In this document: one piece after another, positions 43,123-51,571 of the stretch
How the letters are laid out: each line of letters opens with the position of its first letter
How positions within the stretch are numbered: position 1 is the stretch's first letter
Source: Mesorhizobium sp. YM1C-6-2
Lineage (GTDB): Bacteria > Pseudomonadota > Alphaproteobacteria > Rhizobiales > Rhizobiaceae
Assembly (NCBI RefSeq): GCF_003666685.1
Contig: NZ_RCIZ01000003.1
Span: 372,001-436,000, forward strand
Reading direction: 5' to 3'
DNA: 64,000 bases
Notes under the pieces: generated by a model
Databases searched by the model: none
The model's input: only the letters and a program-made list of their open reading frames with translations
What the model was told of the DNA's origin: nothing
Translations under genes and position numbers: made by a program

Positions 43123-44055
43123 ATGAGCAAGGCGGTCCCCTCCAGCCCGGCAGAGATGCGGGCCTATATAATCGAGCGGCTGGTCGGCGAGACGGGCGAG
43201 CCCGAACGCGTGACCGATGCGGCGCGGGCGCTGATCGAGCGGGCGGTTCCCGCCATCAGGGATGGACTGAAGCAGAACCTCGCCCTCGACCTTGCCTTGG
43301 AACCGGCGGGGGTCGAACTTGCGCGCATGGCAGATGCGAAGCCGGACGGCGACGGCCATGCCATGACGGTTGCGGCGTCGCCGTCGTCTCCCGATGCACT
43401 TGTCCTGACGATGGACTCGGACGCGGTGGCGCTCGTCGTGAGCGCCCTCTTCGGCGGCGATCCCGGTATTGCTATCGCTCCCATCAGCCGCGATCTGTCG
43501 CCGACCGAGACCGTGGTGGCGTCACGGGTGTTCGACGAGATCGCAAGGGGACTTGGGGCTTCCGGCGACAAATCGCTCGAACCGGCCGTGCCGCTGCCCC
43601 AGGCGATCAGCGGAGGCGAGCTGAAGAAGCAGGTGCTGCGCGACGGGCCGGGCGTACGCGTCCTGCTCGCCATTTCGACGCCGGCCGGCGCCGGCAAGAT
43701 CGTGCTGACCATGCCGCAGCGCCTACTGCTAAAGGGTTCAGCCGACAAATCGCAGCCACAGGGGCCGTCGGGGCAATGGCGCCAGCGCTTCAGCGAAGAG
43801 GTGATGCGGTCGGGCGTGGAGCTGCAGGCGACCATGCCGCTTGCCCGCATGACGCTCGGCCAGATCGCCGGGCTGCGTGTCGGGCAGGTCATCGAGTTCG
43901 AAGGCGACGCACAATCGCAAGCGAAGCTGTCGGCGCGCCAGAAGACCCTGTTCGTCTGCGAATTCGGCAAGCTGGGACAGAACTACACGGTCCGCGTCAA
44001 GCATCCCTTCGACGCCGGGCAGGACATCATGGAAGGGCTGGTCGCCAGCCGGTAG
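43123..44055 (+). CDS. fliM: Flagellar motor switch protein FliM
   Basis: FliM sits in the C ring between FliG and FliN and decides rotor direction or speed. The 310-residue protein has a CheC-like middle (residues 80-200) and a C-terminal FliN-like SpoA domain at about 220-300 (GVELQATMPLARMTLGQIAG). The N-terminal CheY-binding motif LSQxEIDALL is not recognisable; the sequence begins MSKAVPSSPAEMRAYIIERL. This agrees with a motor that is unidirectional and controlled by speed. It lies 7 bp after motA. Confidence 0.92.
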   Translation: MSKAVPSSPAEMRAYIIERLVGETGEPERVTDAARALIERAVPAIRDGLKQNLALDLALEPAGVELARMADAKPDGDGHAMTVAASPSSPDALVLTMDSDAVALVVSALFGGDPGIAIAPISRDLSPTETVVASRVFDEIARGLGASGDKSLEPAVPLPQAISGGELKKQVLRDGPGVRVLLAISTPAGAGKIVLTMPQRLLLKGSADKSQPQGPSGQWRQRFSEEVMRSGVELQATMPLARMTLGQIAGLRVGQVIEFEGDAQSQAKLSARQKTLFVCEFGKLGQNYTVRVKHPFDAGQDIMEGLVASR

Positions 44056-44085
44056 CCGGCAGCGGCGAGAGATTGGAGAAGCACG

Positions 44086-44475
44086 ATGACGCAAGCGGCA
44101 CTGAACCAGGGCGCTTCGCAGGAACAGCTCAACCGGGCGATCGAGGAACTGCGCGATGTGCTGCAGGAAGAGGAGCAGCAGCGGCCGCAGCCGCAGTCGC
44201 AATCAAGCGCTGTGCCGACGGGCCCGAACTCCTCGCTGATCATGGACATACCCGTCGAGGTCCAGATAGTCCTCGGCACCACCGAGATGGCCGTCTCCGA
44301 CCTGATGGGGCTGCAGAAGGGCTCGACCGTCGCCTTGAACCGCCGCATAGGAGAGCCGGTCGACGTCGTCGTCAACGGACGCCGGATCGCGCGCGGCGAG
44401 ATCACCGTGCTCGACAACGATCCCTCGCGCTTCGGCATCAAGCTGACCGAGGTAAGCGCGGCGAAGCCGGCCTGA
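44086..44475 (+). CDS. fliN: Flagellar motor switch protein FliN
   Basis: FliN is a C-ring subunit. The 129-residue protein has a polar Gln-rich N-terminus (residues 1-50) and the SpoA domain ([64 protein letters not shown]). The ATG at 44086 has GGAGAAG upstream. It follows fliM by 30 bp. Confidence 0.97.
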   Translation: MTQAALNQGASQEQLNRAIEELRDVLQEEEQQRPQPQSQSSAVPTGPNSSLIMDIPVEVQIVLGTTEMAVSDLMGLQKGSTVALNRRIGEPVDVVVNGRRIARGEITVLDNDPSRFGIKLTEVSAAKPA

Positions 44476-44500
44476 TGAGGGGCGGTCGGAGAGCGCCCGC

Positions 44501-45514
44501 ATGAGCACGGCGGAGGAAATGACGCGGACGCAGAAGGCCGCGGCTATCCTGGTGGCGATGGGCAAGCCTTCGGCCAGCAAGCTCCTGAAATTCTTCAAGC
44601 AGGAGGAACTGAAGGCCTTGGTCGAGGGGGCGCGGCTGTTGCGCACCATCAGCCAGGCCGACCTGGAGAAGATCGTCGCCGAGTTCGAGGCCGAGTTCAC
44701 AGAAGGCGCCGGCCTGCTCGATTCCGGCGACCGCATGGATACGATCCTCAACGAGGCGCTGAGCCCGGAGGAGGTCAACGCCCTGATGGGCGTCGAGCAG
44801 CCCACGCCAATACAGGAAGGGCCGGCGCCGGTCTGGCCGGACATCGAGAAGCTCGATCCCGCCCGATTGGGCGCGTTCCTGACCGAGGAACATCCGCAAA
44901 CGGCGGCGCTGGTGCTGTCGAAGCTGTCACCGTCGGCCGCGGCAAACGCGCTGCTGTCGCTCGACAAGGACGTGCGCAACGAAGTGGTCAAGCGCATGAT
45001 GTCGATGGCGGCGATCCCGGAAGTCGCCACGGGCATCATCGAGGACCAGTTGCGCGGCCGGCTGCTCGCCGAGAGCGCGAGCCGCGACACGTCGGCCGGC
45101 CAGATCCGCGTCGCCAGCGTGCTCAACGAGATGGACAAGGAGAAGCTCGACGAGGTGATACAGGACCTCGAGCGCTCGGGCGCGCCCGACATGCAGTCGC
45201 TCAGGTCGCGGCTCTTCGCCTTCGAGGATGTGATCCAGCTCACCCAGAAGGCGCGCGTCGCACTGTTCGACAGCATCTCGACCGAGCTGGTCACGCTGGC
45301 GCTGCGCGATGCGCCGGCCGCGCTGACCGAGGCGGTGCTCTCCTCGATCGGCGCGCGGGCGCGGCGCATGATCGAATCGGAACTCAGCCAGGGCTCGGAA
45401 GGGGTCGCCGCCGCCGATGTCGTGCGGGCGCGCAAGGCGATCGCGGCCGGCGCAATCCGCATGGCTCGCGAAGGCGCGTTCGAACTGCCGAGCGCGCAGA
45501 GCGCGGCCGCGTAA
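44501..45514 (+). CDS. fliG: Flagellar motor switch protein FliG
   Basis: FliG couples the C ring to MotA. The 337-residue protein has the three FliG domains: N-terminal (1-110, KAAAILVAMGKPSASKLLKF), middle (115-195, including LGAFLTEEHPQTAALVLSKL with the EHPQT motif) and C-terminal (200-335, LFAFEDVIQLTQKARVALFD and SSIGARARRMIESELSQ, charged torque helix). It follows fliN by 25 bp and precedes flhB by 14 bp. Confidence 0.97.
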   Translation: MSTAEEMTRTQKAAAILVAMGKPSASKLLKFFKQEELKALVEGARLLRTISQADLEKIVAEFEAEFTEGAGLLDSGDRMDTILNEALSPEEVNALMGVEQPTPIQEGPAPVWPDIEKLDPARLGAFLTEEHPQTAALVLSKLSPSAAANALLSLDKDVRNEVVKRMMSMAAIPEVATGIIEDQLRGRLLAESASRDTSAGQIRVASVLNEMDKEKLDEVIQDLERSGAPDMQSLRSRLFAFEDVIQLTQKARVALFDSISTELVTLALRDAPAALTEAVLSSIGARARRMIESELSQGSEGVAAADVVRARKAIAAGAIRMAREGAFELPSAQSAAA

Positions 45515-45528
45515 GGTCCTGAACCGCG

Positions 45529-46608
45529 ATGGCAGAGGGCGTCGACAAGGAGAGTAAAACCGAAGAGGCCACGGAGAAGAAAATCCGTGACACGATCGAG
45601 AAGGGCCAACTGCCGCACTCGCGCGAGACCGGGATCCTCGCCTCCTTCGTCGCCATCCTCGTCTTCATCGTCTTCTTCGCCGGCTCCTCGATCATGGAGC
45701 TCGGCGGGTTCCTCTCCATTTTCCTCGAAAAGCCCGACGCCTGGCAGCTGAATACGGCCAACGACGTGGTGGCGCTGTCGCGCCTGGTCACCTTGGAGAT
45801 CGGCAAGACTGTCGCCAGCCTGATGGTGCTGCTGGTGGTAGCGGGAGTGGGCGCGTCGGCCTTCCAGAACATGCCCCAGTTCGTCGGCGAGCGAATCCGC
45901 CCGCAGGCCTCGCGCATATCCCTGTCAAAGGGCTGGAAGCGGCTGTTCGGCGTGCAGGGCTTCGTCGAGTTCCTGAAGTCGCTGGGCAAGCTCGGCTTCG
46001 TGGTGGCGGTGCTGTCCTTCGTCCTGTCGGACAGCCTGCGCCAGTTCCTCGCCGGCATGCTGACGCAGACACCCGATTTCACGCTGGTCATCCGCGACAT
46101 GGCGATCAACATATTGATCTCGATCGTGGTGGTGATGGCACTGATCGCCAGCGTCGACCTCGTCTGGTCCCGCTTCCACTGGCGGCAGGATCTCAGGATG
46201 ACCAAGCAGGAGGTCAAGGACGAGCTGAAGCAGTCGGAAGGCGACCCCATCGTCAAGTCGCGCCTGCGCTCGCTGGCGCGCGACCGGGCGCGCCGCCGGA
46301 TGATGACCGCGGTGCCGCGGGCTACCCTGGTGATCGCCAACCCCACCCACTATTCGATCGCGCTGAAATATGTGCGCGACGAGGACAGCGCGCCGGTGGT
46401 TCTCGCCAAAGGTCAGGACCTGGTGGCGCTGAAGATCCGCGAGATCGCGGAAGCCAACAATATCCCGGTGTTCGAGGACGTGGCCCTGGCGCGCTCCATG
46501 TACAAGCAAGTTTCGGTGGATAGCGTGATCCCACAACAGTTCTACCAGGCAGTCGCCGAACTGATACGGGTCGTCTACGCAAGCAAGGCCAAGCGCAAAA
46601 CCCAATGA
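45529..46608 (+). CDS. flhB: Flagellar export switch protein FlhB
   Basis: FlhB is the export switch protein. The 359-residue sequence has four transmembrane helices in residues 30-215 and a cytosolic autocleaved domain: the NPTH site is in VIANPTHYSIALKY at about 268, followed by VARGQDLVALKIREIAEANN-like sequence. The N-terminus (KTEEATEKKIRDTIEKGQLP) is typical. Its end overlaps the next small orf by ATGA. Confidence 0.97.
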   Translation: MAEGVDKESKTEEATEKKIRDTIEKGQLPHSRETGILASFVAILVFIVFFAGSSIMELGGFLSIFLEKPDAWQLNTANDVVALSRLVTLEIGKTVASLMVLLVVAGVGASAFQNMPQFVGERIRPQASRISLSKGWKRLFGVQGFVEFLKSLGKLGFVVAVLSFVLSDSLRQFLAGMLTQTPDFTLVIRDMAINILISIVVVMALIASVDLVWSRFHWRQDLRMTKQEVKDELKQSEGDPIVKSRLRSLARDRARRRMMTAVPRATLVIANPTHYSIALKYVRDEDSAPVVLAKGQDLVALKIREIAEANNIPVFEDVALARSMYKQVSVDSVIPQQFYQAVAELIRVVYASKAKRKTQ

Positions 46609-47054
46609 ACCGACAGCCGCATGCAGCATGCCGCGAGGCGATCGTCGCGGAGGCCATCAAGGACGTAGTCGGCGAACTGCGCCTAGTCGACGTCGCCGAC
46701 TACATCGCCTTTATCCGGCTCGAGCATTTCGCCACAGTAGCGGACATCGTGGATTCGGCAGCCGAGATGTTCTTCATGCCCGGCACCGTCAGGCTGGGTC
46801 ATGGCGGCGAGGCACATGTGGACTGGTCCGAGCCGCCGCGCATCGTGCTCGACCTCGAACTCAGGCCGGCGGGTGCGACGGTCTATTTCGCGCTCAGCCT
46901 CGAGGACGAGGCGGCGTCGGTCGAGGTCCACTATGTCGCCTTCGACAGGCCGGACCCGGACCCGCAGCACAATACGGCTTTCCTCATCGACGCAATTGAC
47001 CGGGCGCGCATTCGCAAGGCCGAGCGGTCGGCGGATGCTGATCTGGAGGCCTGA
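46605..47054 (+). CDS. Small protein at the end of the flhB operon, unknown
   Basis: This 149-residue protein of unknown function overlaps the flhB stop codon (ATGA), so it is translationally coupled to it. It begins MNRQPHAACREAIVAEAIKD and has a mixed alpha-beta look with YIAFIRLEHFATVADIVDSA, VDWSEPPRIVLDLELRPA and an Ala/Arg-rich end. No signal peptide or membrane helix is visible. Rhizobia have a conserved gene of similar size here. It ends 33 bp before the converging visR. Confidence 0.82.
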   Translation: MNRQPHAACREAIVAEAIKDVVGELRLVDVADYIAFIRLEHFATVADIVDSAAEMFFMPGTVRLGHGGEAHVDWSEPPRIVLDLELRPAGATVYFALSLEDEAASVEVHYVAFDRPDPDPQHNTAFLIDAIDRARIRKAERSADADLEA

Positions 47055-47087
47055 GCCGTCCGAAACCCGCAGCTTTCGGGATCGCGC

Positions 47088-47867
47088 TTATTCTATCAGC
47101 CCCATGCGCAGCGCTTTGGCGACCGCATGCATGCGGTTCACGGCGTCCAGCTTCTGCACCGTGTTGGTGAGGTACTGGTTAGCGGTGTGCACCGAAAGCT
47201 TCAGCAGACGCGCGATCTCGTCGCTGGTGTAGCCGTTTGCGGTCAGCTTGAGGCATTCCAGCTCGCGTTTCGAGATTGACGGGTATTTCCCGCCTTCGCC
47301 CGGCCTGATCCTGACGACGGCGTCGAACAGCGAGAAGCAGCGCGCGTGGATGTCGAACATCCCTTCCGGCGTCAGCGCGATCTCGGCGCCGAGAAAGACA
47401 ATCAGGCCGCATTGCCCGCGGTCCGCATGTACGGGGAAGGCGAGGCCCGACGTGCCGCCGACCGGTGGCTCGATTTTCGCGGCCCAGCCGAGGGTCCGGA
47501 ACGAAACGGCCGAAATCGAATCCTCGCCATCGTCCCACAGGCAAGGCACGCTGGAGGTGCGACTGTGCCGGGCGATGGCCGAGCGGTCGCCGCCGGCGAT
47601 CCGCCTCGTGGTCTCGGCGACGCCCGGGTAACTGGAATCGAAGCACGGCACCAAGCGCGGCCGCTCGGTCGACGGACCTGCAAAGAACAGGGCGAAAGCC
47701 GAGGCGTTGACGTCGACCGCCATCCAGCGGCATCGGCGCACGGCGTCGGGAATCGTAACCGTGCGCTGCGTCTCGGGGCGGAGAGGAAAATCCCCGAAAA
47801 GCGTTCTGCGCTCGCCAAAGGGCGACTGGGCGATTTCGTCGTCCCGGACTTCGGCGGCGTCGGTCAA
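47088..47867 (-). CDS. visR: Flagellar master regulator subunit VisR
   Basis: VisR is a LuxR-type regulator that with VisN forms the master activator of rhizobial motility genes. From the TTG at 47867, whose TG overlaps the visN stop, the protein has 259 residues. The C-terminal LuxR helix-turn-helix reads SISKRELECLKLTANGYTSD, then EIARLLKLSVHTANQYLTNT. The N-terminal part (1-175) is a regulatory domain of unknown ligand. A GGAA sequence lies about ten bases upstream of the TTG. The next in-frame ATG (WMAVDV) would shorten the regulatory domain, so the TTG is preferred. Confidence 0.9.
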   Translation of the reverse strand: MTDAAEVRDDEIAQSPFGERRTLFGDFPLRPETQRTVTIPDAVRRCRWMAVDVNASAFALFFAGPSTERPRLVPCFDSSYPGVAETTRRIAGGDRSAIARHSRTSSVPCLWDDGEDSISAVSFRTLGWAAKIEPPVGGTSGLAFPVHADRGQCGLIVFLGAEIALTPEGMFDIHARCFSLFDAVVRIRPGEGGKYPSISKRELECLKLTANGYTSDEIARLLKLSVHTANQYLTNTVQKLDAVNRMHAVAKALRMGLIE

Positions 47868-48571
47868 ATGATGCCGTTCCTGATCGCGGTTGCGATCGCC
47901 ATCGCGCGATTGCTGGCCGAAAGCTTCTGTATTGCGTGGGTGACGTAGCTGTTCACCGTATTGGCGGAGACGCCGAGGATCAGGGCCACCTCGTCGGTGG
48001 TCTTGCCTTCCGACACCCATGCCAGACATTCGCGCTCGCGGTCCGACAGAGGATCCTGCGCGGCTGCCTGGCGGAGCATTTCCGGAATCTGCGACAGAGC
48101 ATAGCAGCAGCGCATCTGCGCTCCGATCAGAGCGCCCTGGTCGATCTTGTCGATCCGCTCGGCTGAGAAAAGCACGAAATAGCGGTTGCGGCCGGCCTGC
48201 ACGCTCAACGGACAGATCTCGCGATGGCCGAGCACGTCCAGAAGCGCTGCTTCCTCGCCGTTCAGCACGCCCGGCAGTTCCGGCGCTTGCGAGGCGAGCA
48301 GGCTGCGCGGCCGTGCGCCCGGGGCAGTCGCCGGCGTCTGCGCCAGACTGGCGATCAGGGGGCGGCCGACCAGTTCGATCGCATCATGAATCCAGTTGGA
48401 GGCGAGGATGCGCGCGGTGTTACGGTCCTCTTCGTGGACGATCGCCACCAGCATATAGGCATCAGCGCCGATCTCGGCGGTGAGATCCATAAGGAAGGCG
48501 GTCAGGTCGCCGCGCGTCGCCAGCCTCACGGAGAGGCTGCTCGAATCCGAAAGAGCGGCGAGGCTGTTCAT
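47864..48571 (-). CDS. visN: Flagellar master regulator subunit VisN
   Basis: VisN is the partner of VisR; both are LuxR-like and act as a heterodimer on rem. The 235-residue protein has a regulatory domain (1-165) and the DNA-binding domain LSDRERECLAWVSEGKTTDE, VALILGVSANTVNSYVTHAI. The ATG at 48571 gives MNSLAALSDSS; an upstream in-frame region is not coding-like. It overlaps visR, so the two are produced together, with visN first. Confidence 0.92.
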   Translation of the reverse strand: MNSLAALSDSSSLSVRLATRGDLTAFLMDLTAEIGADAYMLVAIVHEEDRNTARILASNWIHDAIELVGRPLIASLAQTPATAPGARPRSLLASQAPELPGVLNGEEAALLDVLGHREICPLSVQAGRNRYFVLFSAERIDKIDQGALIGAQMRCCYALSQIPEMLRQAAAQDPLSDRERECLAWVSEGKTTDEVALILGVSANTVNSYVTHAIQKLSASNRAMAIATAIRNGII

Positions 48572-48962
48572 CGATGGTTTGGCCGGAATCGTCCTTTGTC
48601 CGACACTGGCGTCGCCAGAGACCGGGTAGGTACACGTCCACTTGAAGGAAGACACAGATACTGACGCGATAAGCGCGATCCGCCGAATCAGGACAGCTTG
48701 CGCTACCTGCCGCGCCCCTGCACCGGCCAAAGCCGGGACGTCAGAGATCTGGTGGTTCGCCGGCCCCCCTAGGACGGCTGATTCGCCATTAATCTAACGG
48801 CAGACGAATCCGACATCAAACGCCGATTGACAAAAGCTTGGAACACGACTTCGCGAGGAGGCTCCAGATCCCAGGCGTGGGCGAGCATTGGTTGCCTTGC
48901 TTGCCAAGGCGAGCGTTCGGATGCACGCTCTGATGCCGTGGCAGAACGACAGGGAGAAGAAG
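48572..48962. other. Divergent intergenic region visN / lyxose isomerase
   Basis: These 391 bp hold no convincing gene. The left part is the promoter side of visN and the right part carries the leader of the isomerase gene, with AGGGAG just before its ATG. CTTGCGCT near 48700 resembles half of the flagellar element, but its partner half is missing. No terminator or repeat stands out. Confidence 0.6.
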
Positions 48963-49646
48963 ATGAAAAGGTCGCGCATCAACGAGATCATCCGCGAGGG
49001 CGACGCCTTCATCCGCTCGTTCGGCTACATAATGCCGCCTTTCGCCTACTGGTCGCCCGACGAACTCAAGTCGAAGCGTCCGGCCGGCATCGTCGACGCA
49101 CGGCTCGGCTGGGACATCACGGATTACGGCGAGGAGAAGTTCGATGAGATGGGATTGTTCCTGTTCACCGTGCGCAACGGACGCTCCGAGGACCTGTCGC
49201 GCGGCAAGGGCATGCTCTACGCCGAGAAGATCATGATTTCGCGCAAGGATCAGTATTCGCCGATGCACCGGCACGTGGTGAAGGCGGAAGACATCATCAA
49301 TCGCGGCGGCGGCAAGCTGGTGCTCGAACTGTTCATGCCGGATGCCGAAGGCGGCATCGACCGCCAGGCGGAGGTGACGGTGCCTACCGACGGCGTCGTA
49401 CGCAAGCTGCCGGCGGGCGGGCTGCTGAAGCTCGAGCCGGGCGAGAGCGTGACGCTGCTGCCCGGTGTGTGGCACGCCTTCTGGGGCGAGGGCGGCGACG
49501 TTCTGATCGGCGAGGTGTCGACGGTGAACGACGACCTGACCGACAACATCTTCGAAAAGCCGATCGGCCGCTTCTCGAACATAGAGGAAAACGAGGCGCC
49601 GCTGCACCTACTGGTGTCGGACTACGACAGGTGGATCAAAGGCTAG
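48963..49646 (+). CDS. D-lyxose ketol-isomerase family protein
   Basis: This 227-residue protein resembles D-lyxose isomerases, cupin-fold enzymes that interconvert D-lyxose and D-xylulose (and D-mannose and D-fructose). Metal-binding cupin motifs are visible: SPMHRHVVKAEDIINRGGGK near residue 98 (His/His/Glu) and LLPGVWHAFWGEGGDVLIGE near 170 (His). The ATG at 48963 has AGGGAG upstream. It stands alone, with no sugar transporter or kinase near, so its substrate in the cell is uncertain. It lies just outside the flagellar cluster. Confidence 0.87.
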   Translation: MKRSRINEIIREGDAFIRSFGYIMPPFAYWSPDELKSKRPAGIVDARLGWDITDYGEEKFDEMGLFLFTVRNGRSEDLSRGKGMLYAEKIMISRKDQYSPMHRHVVKAEDIINRGGGKLVLELFMPDAEGGIDRQAEVTVPTDGVVRKLPAGGLLKLEPGESVTLLPGVWHAFWGEGGDVLIGEVSTVNDDLTDNIFEKPIGRFSNIEENEAPLHLLVSDYDRWIKG

Positions 49647-49739
49647 GCTGAACCCGCCACTTTATGGTGTCGCTTGCTCAGCAGGCATGACCGAAAGCGG
49701 CCTCCCGTGGAATTTGCTGGCGTCGATATCGGTCAATAC

Positions 49740-50327
49740 CTAGGCAACGTGCCTGCGGCGGCCCTGCCGATCGGTAGCGCCGTTTTCGGACAGCCGCTCG
49801 TCCTCCCGGCCGATGTCCTCGTCCCAGATATCCTTGGCAACGAAGCCGTCCCAGCCGTCCGTCGCGTATTCGCCGCGCCTGGCATTGGTATCGATCGCGC
49901 CGCATCGGAGCAGGACGGCCCTGGCTTCGCCGACCTCGTCGTCGTGGACGCGGGCGACCAGCAAGGTGCTGCCGCGCCGAGTGCGTTGTGAGCAAGGGGA
50001 CGTGGTTTCGATGCCGGTGCCGCTTTTCGAACCGACGAGGCCTCCTGCAATGCCGCCCACGGCGGCGCCGATCAGGAGCGGAATGAGCCAGACCGGTCCG
50101 AACAGCCATTCCCGGCCTGACAGGACGATCATGCCGAAGCCGACGAGAAGTCCTGCGACGCCGCCGATGGCCGCGCCGAGTCCTGCGCCCTCGACGACCC
50201 TGGCCCTGGCGTGGCGACGGCGCGAAACCACGGTGATCTCGCTGCACGCCACACCCATTTCGGCCAAGCCATCGACTGCCGAACTCACTTCGTCATAGGT
50301 GTCAAAGGATGCGCTGACGGTCCTCAC
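49740..50327 (-). CDS. General stress protein with glycine-zipper membrane segment
   Basis: This 195-residue protein begins with a general-stress-protein 17M (YflT-like) domain (TVSASFDTYDEVSSAVDGLA to TVVSRR, residues 3-36), followed by two membrane-associated glycine-rich segments (AGLGAAIGGVAGLLVGFGMI and LIGAAVGGIAGGLVGSK), a short repeat of the first domain (TLLVARVHDDEVGEARAVLL) and a charged tail. It is likely a membrane-associated stress protein. Start is GTG at 50327 with GAGGTGA upstream. It is transcribed alone. Confidence 0.82.
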   Translation of the reverse strand: MRTVSASFDTYDEVSSAVDGLAEMGVACSEITVVSRRRHARARVVEGAGLGAAIGGVAGLLVGFGMIVLSGREWLFGPVWLIPLLIGAAVGGIAGGLVGSKSGTGIETTSPCSQRTRRGSTLLVARVHDDEVGEARAVLLRCGAIDTNARRGEYATDGWDGFVAKDIWDEDIGREDERLSENGATDRQGRRRHVA

Positions 50328-50492
50328 GCTTCACCTCGCCGGCTGGGCTTTTACAACAACCGCCGAAATGCCGATGAGTTCCAGCAATGCGCCGAAATCG
50401 GTGCCCGGCTTGAAGTTCCGCAGCGGAATCGCCTTGCCAGGATTGGCAAGCCCGGCGTGGCGCCGGGCTTCCGAGTTGGCATGTCGATGCCG

Positions 50493-51053
50493 TCAGCGGC
50501 TCGCGCTCTGGACCAGGGAGCAGAGCGCGACCAGATCGCGGTCGAAGCTCGTCCTGTCGGATAACACCTGGCGGCATTGCTTCCTTGCGCGTGCAAGCTG
50601 TCCGGGTGACATGTTCGAGACAACTCCGGGGATGCCCGGTGCGCCGGGTGTGCCCGGATTACCGGGAGTGCCCGGCGTGCCGGGATTGGACGGCCCGCCT
50701 ATGCCGACGCCGACACCCACGCCGACGCCGTCACCGACACCGGCGCCAACCCCGGCATTGACGCCCCCGCTTCCGCCTATCGAAGCCGTGGCGCCCGCGT
50801 TGACACCACCCGAACCTCCAATGTTGGCACCGGCGCCGGCGTTGACGCCGTTACCACCGCCGACGCTTGCGCCCAGCCCGGCGCTGATGCCGCGGCTCCC
50901 GCCCGCGCTCGCACCGAGGCCAGCGCTGACGCCGCTACGCCCGCCGATCGATACGCCTGCGCCGACATCGATCGCGCTCGCTGGCGTTGACAATGCCGCT
51001 ATGACCACACCGGTCGCCAGGGTGGCTGAGATCTTCCAGATATTCTTGGCCAT
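50493..51053 (-). CDS. Secreted glycine-rich protein with collagen-like segment
   Basis: This 186-residue protein has a signal peptide (residues 1-27, ending PASAID), a region of about 14-residue repeats (VNAGAGANIGGSGG and VNAGATASIGGSGG, four units at 42-97), then a G-V-G run and a short collagen-like run of Gly-Xaa-Pro triplets at about 125-143 (PGTPGTPGNPGTPGAPGIPG). A C-terminal domain with two cysteines (KQCRQVLSD and ALCSL) follows. It is probably exported. The start is the ATG at 51053. Nothing close is recognised; the function is unknown. Confidence 0.82.
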   Translation of the reverse strand: MAKNIWKISATLATGVVIAALSTPASAIDVGAGVSIGGRSGVSAGLGASAGGSRGISAGLGASVGGGNGVNAGAGANIGGSGGVNAGATASIGGSGGVNAGVGAGVGDGVGVGVGVGIGGPSNPGTPGTPGNPGTPGAPGIPGVVSNMSPGQLARARKQCRQVLSDRTSFDRDLVALCSLVQSASR

Positions 51054-51571
51054 GATACCCATCCTCGTCGGTTTCCAGCACGCCTGAGATGGCTTGCTCC
51101 GCTTATACGAAGCAGGCTGGCGTTTGGTTGCCAGTCCTTCGGGGGAAGAGGCACTCGTTGGTTATCAATATACCAGAGCGTGGCAGGCAAAATTTCTGAA
51201 CCTTTTAAGCAATTTCAGCGGATCGGGCATCGGAGCCGTCGATGTGCCGGCTGCTAAACACGACCCAGAGAGCCGGATTCCGGGCGGCGTAGCTTGCGGC
51301 GGCGAAACGCAGTGTCACCGGACCGATGTGGTTGAAAAACGCAGGCGAATAGCTTCCGCCAAGCCAAGCATAACAGAGACTTTTTTCCCTTTTTCTGCCG
51401 CGTACAAAGTCCCTCTTCAATCTATAGATTTTGAAGACATTTTTCTCGGCGCCCTGTTTCTCCAGATGGAGGAATCGATATGTAAAGGCAAATAGAGGTC
51501 ATTGTTTTGGGACTATACTAGTCAAATGGAATTGATATCATGGCCCCCGAAATCTGTTTACGAGGGAACAG
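51054..51571. promoter_or_regulatory. AT-rich leader upstream of the alpha-dioxygenase operon
   Basis: These 518 bp carry no gene I can support. The stretch 51361-51571 is clearly richer in A and T than the surroundings. It contains the palindrome AATCTATAGATT (51419-51430), an inverted repeat GACTA-TAC-TAGTC (51511-51523) that overlaps a TATACT hexamer, and TGATATCA (51533-51540). These could be operator sites for a regulator of the downstream operon. The start codon has GAGGGAA just upstream. No convincing -35 box was found. Confidence 0.4.

Noticed and set aside
48690-48710. CTTGCGCT resembling the flagellar promoter element upstream of visN
   Set aside because: The TAGG half at the right spacing is absent, so it is a half match only.
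51094-51495. A possible 133-codon gene upstream of the dioxygenase operon
   Set aside because: No domain, no ribosome-binding site and a composition unlike the real genes; more likely noncoding leader.
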